A stretch of DNA of 64,000 bases from Trichobilharzia szidati. Lineage: Eukaryota; Platyhelminthes; Trematoda; Strigeidida; Schistosomatidae. The position numbers and the translations under genes are program-made. Positions 12,205-23,640 of this stretch are shown here, piece by piece (the first letter of the stretch is position 1; each line of letters starts with the position of its first letter). The notes beneath the pieces were generated by a model, which saw only the letters and a list, made by a program, of their open reading frames with translations, was not told where the DNA came from and searched no databases. The DNA lies in the NCBI GenBank assembly GCA_944472155.2, contig OX235273.1, positions 30,105,204-30,169,203 on the forward strand, given 5' to 3'.

Positions 12205-12430
12205 ATCCGAACCCATTGGTCGAATGATATGCGATCCCGCTTTGCAACCACAAGTTCCTGGATTCGAATCCTGGTAGGTTCGCAATGATGTAGAGCCAAT
12301 AACTGAGGTAAAACAACCATACAGTACTACCTGAGTTTCCAGTGTTGTTAAGAACAACGTCAGATTTTGATGAAGCCTGACACCAGTCCAATCCCCGCGA
12401 CCTAAACCTTGAAAATATGCAGACGTATAC
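12205..12430 (+). mobile_element. SM-alpha-like SINE
   Basis: tRNA-like head with B-box GATTCGAATCC at about 12261-12271. The downstream part (GTAAAACAACCATACAGTAC, then CCTGAGTTTCCAGTG) aligns with the post-ribozyme part of the 59.4-kb copy. The hammerhead core is eroded (GGTAAAAC in place of GGACGAAAC). Open frames covering it on either strand are artefacts. Confidence 0.6.
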
Positions 12431-13397
12431 GTAGATGGGTTGGATATTCGATAAAAAACTTTCAAGTCATATTCCAATTAATTCTCTCCAATGATATCCG
12501 AAACAGAAACACCGAGTCAAGTGTCAATTTGACATTTGAAAAGAGAAGATCATGAAAAGTCAATTTGATCGATTGTGAATAGTCCTAGATTCCACTGAAA
12601 GTGATTAGAGATAAATGAGTGGACAAGAGAAGAGCCTGTGTAGCATCAAACGCTAAAATCGTAATACTGAGGAGTCACAAATTAGGGGGAAACAAATGTC
12701 ATGTACTCACAGATTTCCAGAGGTTATCAAACTCATGTCAGATCATGCTGATAAAATCCTCCACACCTTAGATAGACATACGAACACGCACTCCGCTACG
12801 CACGCACCAGTTGAAAACAGCTAGATTTGCCAGAAGACGTCAGATCTGATCCCATCTGTTCTGCCCGCCTCTGCTCTGCCCTGCTCTGCTCATCTCTTCT
12901 CAGATCAGCTCAGCTCCACACCAAGCAAGCGATACAAACAAGTCTCCTATTCTCACGAATTCTCACATATATACAAGGAAGCATGGACGACGCGTGAAAT
13001 GCTGACAAACACCTAATCATGGTCATGAATCACTTCGATCACCTTACTCCCAAACTACCTGCCTACTTGTTATATCTGCTGAGCTGCTAATTTGTATAAC
13101 GGTAATGAACTCGACTGGTACGTTGATACGCCTATTTGTCCGTTGTAACTTCCGATTCACTGAGCCAGGCGAATATCAAAAGACAAGAGCTGGCTTGTCA
13201 ATGTAAAATACTGTATATATTAGGAAAAATTAACGTGAAATATATACATTTTTAACATAATATAGTCCGCTCACAGTCGTGAGAAATGATTGATCACAAA
13301 AAAGTCACAATATGCGTGAGAAACGGTGACATAATATTTTAAGAGGGATCAAATCAATACCTAACTCATTCACTCACTCACAATTGTATGAATTCAT
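12431..13397. other. Sequence upstream of left Cys-rich gene copy
   Basis: No exon 1 equivalent of the Cys-rich gene and no TATAAAAA box matching the right copy was found here. CTCTGCT/CTGCCCTG simple repeats occur at about 12855-12915. If the left copy is expressed, its first exon and promoter must come from this unrelated DNA. Confidence 0.45.
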
Positions 13398-13417
13398 GAT
13401 GGGCATTTTCATTTCAG

Positions 13418-14003
13418 CTCGTCTTAGTTGTACTCGTTGCATCACTGGGAATCGAAATAGGAGGTAAGTATTCCTCCTGCATCTCCTCCTCCTCCTTGCT
13501 CCTGCTCCTGCTCCTGCTCCTGCTACTGCTCCTGCTCCTGCTCCTCTTCCTGCTCCACGTCATCATCAACATCAACGTCATGAGCATGATCACTCGTTGA
13601 CATAAGAGAAGAGATAGATAATGCAGACAGACAAATAACACATTCACTCAGTAGAAATGATGTCGTTACATGCTACCTTAGTTGATGAGACAATGAATGA
13701 AGGAGTGACTGAGTTGGTGATAGAGCGAGTCAGTGGGTCAGTGAGTGAGTGAGTGGGTGGGTGGGTGGGTGAGTGAGTGGATGTATGAAGCGAGTAATGA
13801 CTGAGTATTAAATTGTGGTGTTTTGTTGTTTTGTGATTTCAGTTATTGCAGGTCCAGTTCCAGAACCAGCAGCAGCAGCAAACAGTGGTTGTCCTGGCTG
13901 TCCTGGTGGATGCCCTAAATGCCGTGGAGGGTGTTGTGGATGCCGTGGATGCCGAGGTGGAAATTGTCCAGGTGGCTGCTGTAAAGGCTGCCGAAGACAT
14001 TAA
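13418..14003 (+). CDS. Small secreted Cys/Gly-rich protein, left copy (exons 2-3; exon 1 not found)
   Basis: Exon 2 is 13418-13463 (46 nt; acceptor TTTTCATTTCAG, donor GAG|GTAAGT) and reads LVLVVLVASLGIEIG, the hydrophobic core of a signal peptide. Exon 3 coding part is 13843-14003 (161 nt; acceptor TTTTGTGATTTCAG). It joins in phase to read VIAGPVPEPAAAANSG, then a domain of GCP, CRGG and CCKG repeats with 12 cysteines in 38 residues and a basic RRH end. Exon 3 protein is identical to the right copy; exon 2 differs at two residues (I for F, I for M). The duplicated segment starts inside intron 1, so the exon carrying the start Met and the TATA box are absent. It may be a 5'-truncated pseudogene or may use a new first exon. 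No named family is recognised; metallothionein-like metal binding or a disulfide-rich secreted peptide are both possible. Confidence 0.65.
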
Positions 14004-14152
14004 ACATTAACGCAGCAGACATCAATTGACTAATTAATCAGAACACATCATTATTCACACAAGCTTTCCTGCGTGAAGAAAATGCTGTCATCATTGATCT
14101 GAAGACGGTGGACAATGTGTACTTTTAGATATCTTCTGTACAACTTACTAAC

Positions 14153-14158
14153 AATAAA
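14153..14158 (+). terminator. AATAAA polyadenylation signal, left copy
   Basis: AATAAA 150 bases after the exon 3 stop, in the same relative place as in the right copy and the third copy. Confidence 0.7.
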
Positions 14159-14741
14159 TACACTTGCATTATCCAAATCACACCTTTCAGACTTCTTCTT
14201 TTTCACTCAATTGTCTGTCAATCAGCGAAGCTCTGATTCTCCCCTCTCCTCCCGCTCACCGAAATTAGCATCGAACCATCTTGTGTAAATTCCTCTGTGT
14301 TTCAACCAGATACTTCGTTGCTTCATCGGTTGGTCATTTAGTCAGTGAGACAGTTCGTCAGGCTGTTGGCCGAGTTGTCGAGTAGGCGTGCAGTCAGCCA
14401 GTGTGAGAGAGAGAAAGCCAGTAAGTGGCTAAGTAAGGGAGGGAGGGAGGGAGGGAGGGAGTAAGTAAGTAAATGAGTGAGTGAGTGAGTCATGGAGGGA
14501 GTTGGTCAGCTAGGCAGTGAATGATGTGGCGTGTTGATTTCTGCCAGTTGAATTGAGGCATAAATCTCTGCTGAATGGAATTTAAAGTATACGAAAATAT
14601 GATTGATATATTCGGCCAAATAAACCAGCATCCATCCAAAATGGTCAGTCAGCCATTCAGTAGTCAGGCAGTCAGGTGGGCAGTCAGTCAGTCAGCAAGC
14701 ACGTAAGCACGTAATCAAGTCAGAAAGAAAGTAATTGAGTA

Positions 14742-14776
<35 letters not shown>

Positions 14777-14922
14777 AAGCGAGCAAGCAAGTGATTATGC
14801 AAGTAACTACGTAATGAAATGTCCGGATTTCTAATAGAGTACTTATTTCACTGAGTAATGATTGCGTGAATATTAAGCAGGTGCTTGTTTAGTTGAAGAC
14901 GTCTTCAGTGAGTGATGTTCAC

Positions 14923-16074
14923 GTTAACACACTACTCACTATAGCTTGTTCAGATGCTGACGTTATTGACGTTCACGAATTGTACTTAGTATACTAACGC
15001 AAGATCTAATATCCACAACTTTCGTAGTATTCCTTCCGGTTGGACCAAAGACAAAGCAAAACACTACAATGGATCATTCAAATTACGAAATATATTTCGA
15101 GACCAAATCTGATTGTGAGATGATTTCTTAGCTGGCTGGGGATTGTGCAGGAACGTGACACTACGGAGTACCAAGTGGCATGGATGCTTGACTGGAAGCC
15201 TTCAGATAAACAAGTCGACTTAAACCCCAAGCTTACAACAATTCTGAACTTATTCTAACCTATGCGTCGATAATGCTTTTTTATGGTAAATGAATATTTT
15301 TTCTAACCCCTATGTTATGAAATAAAGCTGGTCGTGCTAAAAAAGAGAGCTGGGTGCTTAATTAATGCGACAAAATCTTAAAAAAGAGATCAACATCTGA
15401 AATAATGCCTTTAGTGCTGAAAATAAGCACTGCATGCGTTAACTGCTGCGGTTAATACTGAAAAATAGCACTCTCTCTCTCGACATAGTATATTGAAACC
15501 AACCAATCAGCAAAGAGTAGGTTTCACACAGAGTATGTAGTGTGACGGCTGCATACTTTTCTGCGAATTACATATGACGTGATTGGTCTATTTGACCGGA
15601 GGTGTGACAACGAAAACATAATTCAACAGGGAGGTAGGGGAATGTGAATTTATCACATATGAAGATTGAAATGAATAATATATTTCGTTTGTGACAGTGT
15701 CCCTGAATTTGATTACAGTTCAGTTGAGACGAGGTCACCAATGAAAAAAAAATTATAAGCAAGGTAGGTTGTGTCTAGTGTGTATTCTACCAGCTATGGG
15801 AAAAAAATGTTTAGTGCATCGTTCCGAAATTTGATAACAGCTGAATAAAAATGAGGTGAAAAATGGAAAACCGAAACAATTTTGAGAGAATATATTGGGC
15901 CATTCCTAAAGCACTTTAAACAGTCGAGCGAATACATTTGTCACGATTTATGTGTAAGAATAAATGATAACGGTTCACTTATGATAGGCCCACGATTTAA
16001 AAGTCCAAAAGCATTAGAACAAAAAATGGGTTATAATAAAGGTTTTCCATTTCCCAATGAAGGAAAAACAAAAC
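14923..16074. other. Spacer between inverted arms, left part
   Basis: Unique AT-rich DNA between the arms. Short open frames (15568-15762, 15882-16091) have no features. Nothing else is assigned. Confidence 0.4.
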
Positions 16075-16860
16075 GATATTGCTTTTACTGACGTTTCGCT
16101 ATTTAATGCTAATAGCTTTATCAAAGTATTATTAAACCGGAATTTACAAAATCTCAGCATATATATAACAAACAGTTAGGGAGTGAGAAAACAGACATAG
16201 GTCAAGTTAAAGGGACATATTGGAAGTAAAAATAGCAATGAAGATAACTAAACCAGATAACAAAGGTAATAGTACGTCTGTTATGATATTAAAATAAAGT
16301 TTACTAACTTGATCATCGTTCGTCTGTCTGGGGCCATTTTTAGTTGTCGAGTTGGTCAATTGGTGAAGATAACAAAATCAAGTGTGCATTGTTGGATTTG
16401 ATCGGTGTGTAAAATTATAAAAGTAGTGTGTGTTTACATAGTGAACTTGCTTATCACATTCGAGTTGATTTTGTCACTTGGTGGTGGACGAGGGAGGAGT
16501 TGTAACCAGGTCAGATTCTGTTTTAGTCCATCATTCCTATTCAGGCAATCTTGATTCCACTTGATATTAAGTGCTTCTGATATTAGACGTTCTCTGTGAT
16601 TTCTGAAGTTTTTCTGGATTATTTCAATATTGTCGAAGTCCATGTTGTGGCTTGATTCTATAGCGTGTAGACCTATGGCTGATGATTTTTCAAGTTTTTG
16701 TAGTTCAACGGGATTTCTCGGTGGTCGAAGAGATGCTCTACGGTGTTCATTTCTTCTGATTTTGATTTCTGATATCATCTGACGTCTCTGCTCTATATGG
16801 AATGACGACTGTTGAGGTCCATGTTTTCGGAATGCGTTTTCGGCCATACTTAATGTCTGT
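16075..16860 (-). mobile_element. Penelope-like element 3' end: GIY-YIG C-terminal part and 3' UTR
   Basis: Minus-strand open frame 16434-16847 contains KIRRNEHRRASLRPP, then VELQKLEKSSAIGLHAI, MDFDNIEIIQKN, RERLISEALNIKW and LNRNDG. This is the helix order of the GIY-YIG nuclease distal half in Penelope-like proteins, ending in the conserved NR-DG. The 3' flank on the same strand holds GCATTAAATAGCGAAACG at about 16095-16112, a motif typical after such genes. The element sits in the spacer of the inverted duplication. The GIY-YIG core is lost from the 5' end. A plus-strand AIYIGQTSPLARHL reading at about 16896-16937 suggests a second GIY-YIG scrap next to it. Confidence 0.65.
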
Positions 16861-17116
16861 GTTGATTTTGTTGATGAAGTTCAATGGGTAGTGATGCAAT
16901 ATACATCGGACAAACATCTCCCTTAGCTAGGCACTTAATGATTTTTGTCTCTAACACTGGCTGACTGCCCATGAACATCATTCACTGAAGACGTCTTCAA
17001 CTAAACAAGCACCTGCCTAATATTCACGCAATCATTACTCAGTGAAATAAGTACTCTATTAAAAATCCGGACATTTCATTACGTAGTTACTTGCATAATC
17101 ACTTGCTTGCTCGCTT

Positions 17117-17319
<203 letters not shown>

Positions 17320-17890
17320 TACTCAATTACTTTCTTTCTGACTTGATTACGTGCTTACGTGCTTACAGCCTACTGACTGACTGCCCATCTGACTGCCTGA
17401 CTACTGAATGGCTGACTGACCATTTTGGATGGATGCTGGTTTATTTGGCCGAATATATCAATCATATTTTCGTATACTTTAAATTCCATTCAGCAGAGAT
17501 TTATGCCTCAATTCAACTGGCAGAAATCAACACGCCACATCATTCACTGCCTAGCTGACCAACTCCATCCATGACTCACTCACTCACGCATTTACTTACT
17601 CACTCCCTCCCTCACCTAGCCACTTACTGGCTTTCTCTCTCTCACACTGGCTGACTGCACGCCTACTCGACTGACCAACAGCCTGACGAACTGTCTCACT
17701 GACTAAATGACCAACCGATGAAGCAACGAAGTATCTGGTTGAAACACAGAGGAATTTACACAAGATGGTTCGATGCTAATTTCGGTGAGCGGGAGGGAAG
17801 AGGAGGGGAGAACCAGAGGTTCGCTGATTGATAGAAAATTGACTGAAAAAGAATAACTCTGAAAGGTGTGATTTGGATAATGCAAGTGTA

Positions 17891-17896
17891 TTTATT
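17891..17896 (-). terminator. AATAAA polyadenylation signal, right copy
   Basis: Minus-strand AATAAA about 155 bases beyond the exon 3 stop of the right Cys-rich gene copy. Confidence 0.7.
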
Positions 17897-18049
17897 ATTA
17901 GTAAGTTGTACAGAGGATATCTATCTAAAAGTACACATTGTCCACCGTCTTCAGATCAATGATGACAGCATTTTCTTCACGCAGGAAAGCTTGTGTGAAT
18001 AATGATGTGTTCTGATTAATTAGTCAATTGATGTCTGCTGCGTTAATGC

Positions 18050-18701
18050 TTAATGTCTTCGGCAGCCTTTACAGCAGCCACCTGGACAATTTCCACCTCG
18101 GCATCCACGGCATCCACAACACCCTCCACGGCATTTGGGGCATCCACCAGGACAGCCAGGACAACCACTGTTTGCTGCTGCTGCTGGTTCTGGAACTGGA
18201 CCTGCAATAACTGAAATCACAGAACAACAAAACACCACAATTTAATACTCAGTCATTACTCGCTTCATACATTCACCCACCCACTCACTCACTCACTCAC
18301 TCACTCACTGACCCACTGACACGCTCACTCTATCACCAACTCAGTCACTCCTTCATTCATTGTCTCATCAACTAAGGTAGCATGTAATGACATCATTTCT
18401 ACTGAGTGAATGTGTTATTTGTCTGTCTGCATTGTCTATCTCTTCTCTTATGTCAACGAGTGATCATGGTCATGACGTTGGTGTTGATGATGACGTGGAG
18501 TAGGAAGAGGAAGAGGAGCAGTAGCAGGAGCAGGAGCAGGAGGAGGAGGAGGAGACGCAGGAGGAAGACTTACCTCCCATTTCGAATCCCAGTGATGCAA
18601 CGAGTACAACTAAGACGAGCTGAAATGAAAATGCCCATCAGGAAGGAAGGCATACAATATTATACAACCAGAGAATTGTAACATACAGTGAACATCTGCA
18701 T
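18050..18701 (-). CDS. Small secreted Cys/Gly-rich protein, right copy (complete, 73 aa)
   Basis: Three-exon model. Exon 1 coding part is 18701-18687 (15 nt, MQMFT; donor ACT|GTATGT). Exon 2 is 18619-18574 (46 nt, LVLVVLVASLGFEMG; acceptor TTTTCATTTCAG, donor GAG|GTAAGT). Exon 3 is 18210-18050 (161 nt including stop). The phases join without a break (15+46+161 = 222 nt, 73 residues). The product is a signal peptide formed across exons 1-2, a short Pro/Ala linker (VIAGPVPEPAAAANSG), and a 38-residue domain with 12 Cys in GCPGCPGG, CRGGCCGC and CCKGC patterns ending RRH. It is probably secreted, with disulfides or bound metal. It faces the left copy tail to tail. No family recognised. Identical exon 3 protein in both copies points to recent duplication or gene conversion. 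Confidence 0.75.
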
Positions 18702-18747
18702 TGTCGTTTACTGTCAACTTGAAGCTACCTACTCACATACACCGTGC

Positions 18748-18755
18748 TTTTTATA
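18748..18755 (-). promoter_or_regulatory. TATA box of right Cys-rich gene copy
   Basis: Minus-strand TATAAAAA followed by GCACGG, 47 bases upstream of the start ATG, leaving about 20 bases of 5' UTR for a start about 30 bases downstream of the box. It lies outside the duplicated arm, so only this copy has it. Confidence 0.6.
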
Positions 18756-18759
18756 CTCC

Positions 18760-21329
18760 TCGAAGTTAACCTGTCGAGCGAACCCGTGGTCACACTCGAA
18801 GTCAGCTGATCAGTAATCAATCAGTGGAATCAACGAGTACGCGTAATGTGAAATGGTTTGATTGACATGCTCACTCGAACGATCGACCGCTCGATCGTTT
18901 GGAAGATCGATGACTTGTTCACCAGGTGGCTGAATCGCTCGCTCGCTTGCTCGCTCACTCGCCAGCCTGGCAATTCATTTTTCCCTTTCACCTATTCACC
19001 ATGTGATGAACAAATAAGTCATCTTTGTATTTGTGGCTCAGTCCGTCATTGCATCTGGTTGGTTGGTTCGTACGTCCGTTGGTTGATTAGTTCTTCAGCT
19101 CGTTGGTTATTCATTTAGTTAGTGGGCCGATGCATGCGTCTTAATCCCCATTTTGGAATAGTTTCAATTGATTGATTGACTCGCTGACTGACGTGGATAA
19201 ATTGGAAAACACTTTGCATTCTGCAATTCTTAAATGCAAACTTTGCTTAGTCGCCGTCATTCGGCGGACAAAGTGAGATAGCTGGCTAGCTCGCTGTGTG
19301 AAAATTCTCAGCGAAATCTGGGAACAGACAGTCTTATTAATTCTAGTATAAATCGGATGCATTCCAGATCTGTGAATCAATCTCACATTCACACATACAC
19401 ATACACACACACACACACACGGATTGACTGCTCTATCGCTTCCTCCCTACACCTCACATTCATCCACAAGCTATTCACACACTCACCACATCCTTCCTAT
19501 TCTCTGTCTCTCTTTCAAACTCTGTCTCCTCCTCTCTTCCTCCCTCTCTCTCTCTCTCTTGAATTCATCGTAGTTATGCATCAATGAAGAGTCACATCGA
19601 TGTGAAGAAATATTTCAGAAGATAACGTATGAAGATGATGAGTGAGTAGAAGGAAGAACAGTTGAATTTATTGATTGACTGATTGGTTGTTTGATTGGTG
19701 CAATGGGTGAAATGCTTCCTGGATGAATAAAATCGAAACATCATACATTCTTCTGCTGCAGCTGCATTTATACAAGGATGGTTTCGTTCTGTCATGTTTA
19801 TATAGTATAGTATTGCTGCTGTCTAATCAATGCCTGGCACACCACAGTAAGTAAGCAAGTAAGTGAGTGAGTGAGTGATTCGAGGTCGTGACACTCAGGA
19901 TTCATTCTACGAAACCTAGTCAATTCGTCGTAGATAGATTGGCTCAGTCAATGGCACATGGGGAAAATGAATATGATGGGTTGTATTCGCAATGCAAATA
20001 TCGCACGCCACAGCCACCGTCACCGCCAGTGCCACCGCCACCACTTTACTTACAAAAACTGCAGTAGTTATAAAATTAATATTAACAGTCCTTACAACTA
20101 TCTTCAGTCATGATCGTTTTGACATGCTCACTCAAACGAGCATTCGCTGTCTCATTGATTTTTCCTTCTTCTTTGTAATTTAACATATATAATTTTTTAG
20201 TTTCTGCAATTTTATGCAATTTTATTGACATATTAGTAGATATATGGCACTTAGGTTTACAGGCATGTAATATCACTGTCTTGAGAGGGGAATGCCGCTC
20301 AGTTTGTAAATTATCTGTACTATTATTATTCGAATAATGTGATAGGCTACAAGTTAATTTCTGTAATTCATTTAACACTTTACATGGACGAAACATGTAT
20401 GCATATTTTTCCTCCATTCCGTATTTCTTTATGTTCTTTCCTGCATTGTCAACTGCTCAGCCTCGTATTCCTAAATCGACTTACTTTTCTTTAGGAGCAA
20501 TTATTCGCCAGTTGATTTTAACTCTTATGTATTTTTTATGCTAACAGTTTAGACTAGACAGGGACCAATCTCGTAACTGTCAGAACATCTTTGATTTGTT
20601 TCACTTTCAAGTGCTGTACAAGATCGATTTCAGGCGTTTGTTTCCCACAGAACAAAGTAGTTACAAATATTAATTAATCAAGTCCTCCTCACAGCAAAAT
20701 CATTGAAACCTAACCGTTACTCAGGATAGTTGAGAATACTACACCCAGGTTTAAGATGATTCATTTGTTTCTAGGGGAAAATAACTCGTTCCTACAAGAT
20801 AACGCGGAGCTAGAGGTGCGTTTAACGTCATATGCATGAACAGCGTGTATGCCATCCATCACATCACTGAACTATGCAGTTACATGAGATTAGGAGTAAT
20901 TTTCGATTCGGAAAATACTATCCTACTTCTGATGAACAGGCTAGCAGTATTTCAAAGCATTCCAATCCGCCGAGAATTCGCCTAGTGGTGAACATATGTG
21001 CATTATTCCACTGAGTATATAGGTTCAAATTCATCTCCTCACAGAAAGCCTTTCCGGTACTTCTGTGCCAGCTTACAAAGATGTGATTCTCTTTAACACC
21101 TCCTGCTCTTCTACTTAAATGTCCTTCAATGTAAGTACAAACAAAAATATTTTATCACATTTCATTTCATTACTATTACGTGGAATTAAAATAAGGCATG
21201 AAGTGTAATTTGATCTTGTTCCCCAAATGTCTAGGATTGGTAAGAATAATTGTAGAACCAGACGAGGAAATTATCGAAAAGCATATTTTTTGTTTAATTT
21301 TTTTGTTTTGTGAGTATGATTTAATACAT
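18760..21329. other. Intergenic with simple repeats
   Basis: Contains CTCG-type tetranucleotide runs (18930-18965), a (CA)n tract at about 19389-19420, (TC)n at about 19540-19558 and a CCACCG-rich stretch at about 20005-20045. The 111-residue minus-strand frame at 20082-20417 has no recognisable motif or signal peptide. No gene is supported. Confidence 0.45.
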
Positions 21330-21450
21330 TTTTTATTCAAAATGAATAGTGACACTCTATCATAGAGTAAATTTATGGGATTAAAGCATACAGTGATGTA
21401 GTATTATTTACTGATGACGATTTGAGCACAATTTATCGCTCATGGCGAAT
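21330..21450 (-). repeat. Copy of the 1.5-kb inverted-repeat family (partial)
   Basis: The stretch GATGACGATTTGAGCAC followed by AATTTATCGCTCATGG matches, in reverse orientation, the loop and arm of the element at 1538-1713. Another part (GACACTCTATCATAGAGTAAA) may be a worn arm. This supports a small dispersed family. Confidence 0.4.
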
Positions 21451-22194
21451 ATCAAAACATTCTCTCATATCAGGAAATTTTGTTTTCTTCTTGCCTGGAA
21501 CAAACCCCACTGTGTTCTTTATATTTTCGTGAAATACCAAGACTTCTTACTCAAACAACGTGAAATAAACTCATTTTCTTTCAAACGCATAGTGTTCTCT
21601 TTCATTTTGTCGGCCTGCTTTGTCATTATTGTAATAGTTTGCACCTTATAGAAATTTGGAAGAAATTCAAATTGTCTTTCTAAACAAACATCAATAACCA
21701 AATCAGTGAATCCATCGGAGAGTTGCATCATCAGAATAAATGTCACTGAAATTTGTGCCAAGTGGAGTAGATACTCTCAATTAATTGCGTATTACGATAA
21801 CTTTTTGTTTCCTAATAATTGATTGATGATTATCTCATATTATTTTGTCTCAGTATGACACCATGTATACCTACCGTGCACTTAGTTAGGTCTACAGCAT
21901 ATGAGACAAAGAGGCTAGAGATTCAGAATAAATTAAAAAAGAAAGACAGCATATACGTGAAAACGTAAAACTTAAGGATTATTCATTAAAATAAACACCT
22001 AGTTCAAAGTACAGTCTGTTTTCGCCGGTGAATTCATTCACTTAGATGTACTGTCGCAATTATATATACTTACTTTCTATGTGTGTGCACATTAGGTTTA
22101 TCCGATAAGAATAAAAATAATTTAGGTTTGTTCTTGTCAAGAGGAAGGAAAAAAATTCACATACGAGAAGCTATATTCAATGAAGATAGACAGT

Positions 22195-22780
22195 TGGGCA
22201 GACAGACAGACAAATAACACATTCACTCAGTAGAAGTGACGGAATTAATTAGTTACTTGATTGATGAAACAATGAATGAATTAATGATTATTGAATTGTA
22301 GTGTTTTGTGGTTTCAGTTATTGCAGGTCCAGTTCCAGAACCTGCAGCATCTGCAGCAACAAACAATGGTTGTCCTGGCTGCCAAGGTGGAAATTGCTCA
22401 GGAGGCTGCTGCAAAGGCCCATTACCCATTATATCAGGAGACAATAATTAATTAAACAGAACACCCCATTACTCATGCAAGCTTTCCAACGTGAAGAAAA
22501 CGCTGTCATCATTGATTTGAAGACGGAGACCAATGTGTACTTTTAGATCTCGTCTCTACAGTTTTCTAATAATAAATACACTTGTTTTATCCAAATCACA
22601 CCTTTCAGACTTGTTCTCCTGAGTCAATTATCTGTGAATCAGCGCTTTTCTGTCAATCAGCGAACCCCTAATTCTCCCCTGCATTACCCTCCCTTCACCT
22701 CCTACTCACGGGAATTAGCATACAGCCATGTTGTGTGAATTCCTGTGTGTTGTTTTAACCAGATACTTCGTGGTTGTCAA
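22195..22780 (+). pseudogene. Third Cys/Gly-rich gene copy, 5' truncated, exon 3 only
   Basis: Homology to the Cys-rich gene begins inside intron 2 (CAGACAGACAAATAACACAT) and runs through exon 3 into the 3' flank (ACCAGATACTTCG). Exon 3 (22318-22451; acceptor TTTGTGGTTTCAG) still reads VIAGPVPEPAASAATNNG, then GCPGCQGGNCSGGCCKG. It has lost the middle of the Cys repeat (6 Cys left) and then runs into PLPIISGDNN and a stop. No exon 2 or signal peptide lies upstream. An AATAAA follows at about 22572. The frame is intact but secretion is impossible without another upstream exon, so a pseudogene is most likely. Confidence 0.7.
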
Positions 22781-23039
22781 TAACAAGTTCTTCGTTGGTA
22801 ACTCGGGTGAAGTGATATCTGTGGGCCATTGACAGTGACAATTTGTGCCCAATTAGCAGTCAACTTGAGGTAGTTTTTTAACTACTGTCATTTTATTAGC
22901 TCTCAAACGATAACTGCATCTCTTTGTCTATTACAAAACAAACTGTTTTTGATCAGTGCCAGATATTGCTTCTGCAGACCAATGGACGACTGGAGAACAC
23001 TACCCTTAGCGTTTCTGTGAAGAATATTCTTCTCAAAAT

Positions 23040-23640
23040 GATGAAATTCTTGTGTCAAGAATATTGCTGCTTGAGTTTCCCTTAAAATGAAGGTTCATAT
23101 AAACTTCGTTTTGGAAGAAGTAATGTTTCGTTCCTCTGGGCTTCGATATTCTTTTCAGTGAATCTTGACAGGTATCCATTTCGGATGAAATTTTCTTTCA
23201 AGAGATCTAGTTCTTCTTCTGTGGCGTTGGGATTACAAATGTATTAGACCTCAGTGACAAGGGAATCAATTAAATTTCTTTATTGTACAACAGGCCACCA
23301 ATTGTATAATCTCCATTGATGTCCGTTCCAAGTAGGTTTCCCGTAGCCCAGCTGACCTTATTATGGTTCCGTCAGATTTTCTTGTTACTTGCACATGAAG
23401 AAATGAAATTTTGGGTTTGTTTTCTGTTTCCAGAGTGAATTTTTTTACCGGAAGGCAAGTGTTACACATCTGTTGTAATTGATTAAAGTCATAACTATTG
23501 TTGAGAATGCTGAAAATGTAGTCTACTTGCCTTGTATACAGTGGTAAACTGTCGAACAAATATTCATGCAAGAAAATGGCGTATGAATATCATGTTGCGT
23601 TTGTTCACAAACAGCATTAACGTCAGTTTTCACCTTGTCT
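23040..23640 (-). mobile_element. Penelope-like element remnant: C-terminal part of reverse transcriptase
   Basis: Minus-strand frame 23266-23571 reads YTRQVDYIFSILNN (worn Y-VDD-IF catalytic box), then LQQMCNT, VKKFTLETENKPKISFLHV and VTRKSDGTIIRS. This is the post-catalytic order of Penelope-like reverse transcriptases. Past a stop it continues with NATEEELDLLKENF and IRNGYLSRFTEKNIEAQRNE, the linker before the nuclease. The GIY-YIG domain is missing. The first catalytic Asp region is altered (RQVDYIF), so it is inactive. Confidence 0.7.

Larger units (their letters stand above)
13398..14922 (+). repeat. Left arm of large inverted duplication
   Basis: About 1.5 kb that is the reverse complement of 16972-18643. 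It covers intron 1 end, exon 2, intron 2, exon 3, 3' UTR and about 750 bases of downstream sequence with GAGT/GAGG/CCAG microsatellites. Homology stops abruptly at about 13398, 20 bases before exon 2, and at about 14922. The (CCAG)n tract here is only about 8 units (14743-14777). Confidence 0.85.

Noticed and set aside
13414..13647. Arg/Ser-rich minus-strand frame opposite exon 2, and its mirror at 18406-18681
   Set aside because: Antisense of a CTC/CTG-rich intron in the Cys-rich gene. It arises from simple sequence.
13815..13842. MVFCC... as the start of the Cys-rich protein
   Set aside because: These residues lie in the intron before a strong acceptor. The spliced model gives a proper signal peptide and in-phase joins.
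20082..20417. 111-residue minus-strand frame
   Set aside because: No motif, signal peptide, splice context or paralogue; consistent with chance in AT-rich DNA.
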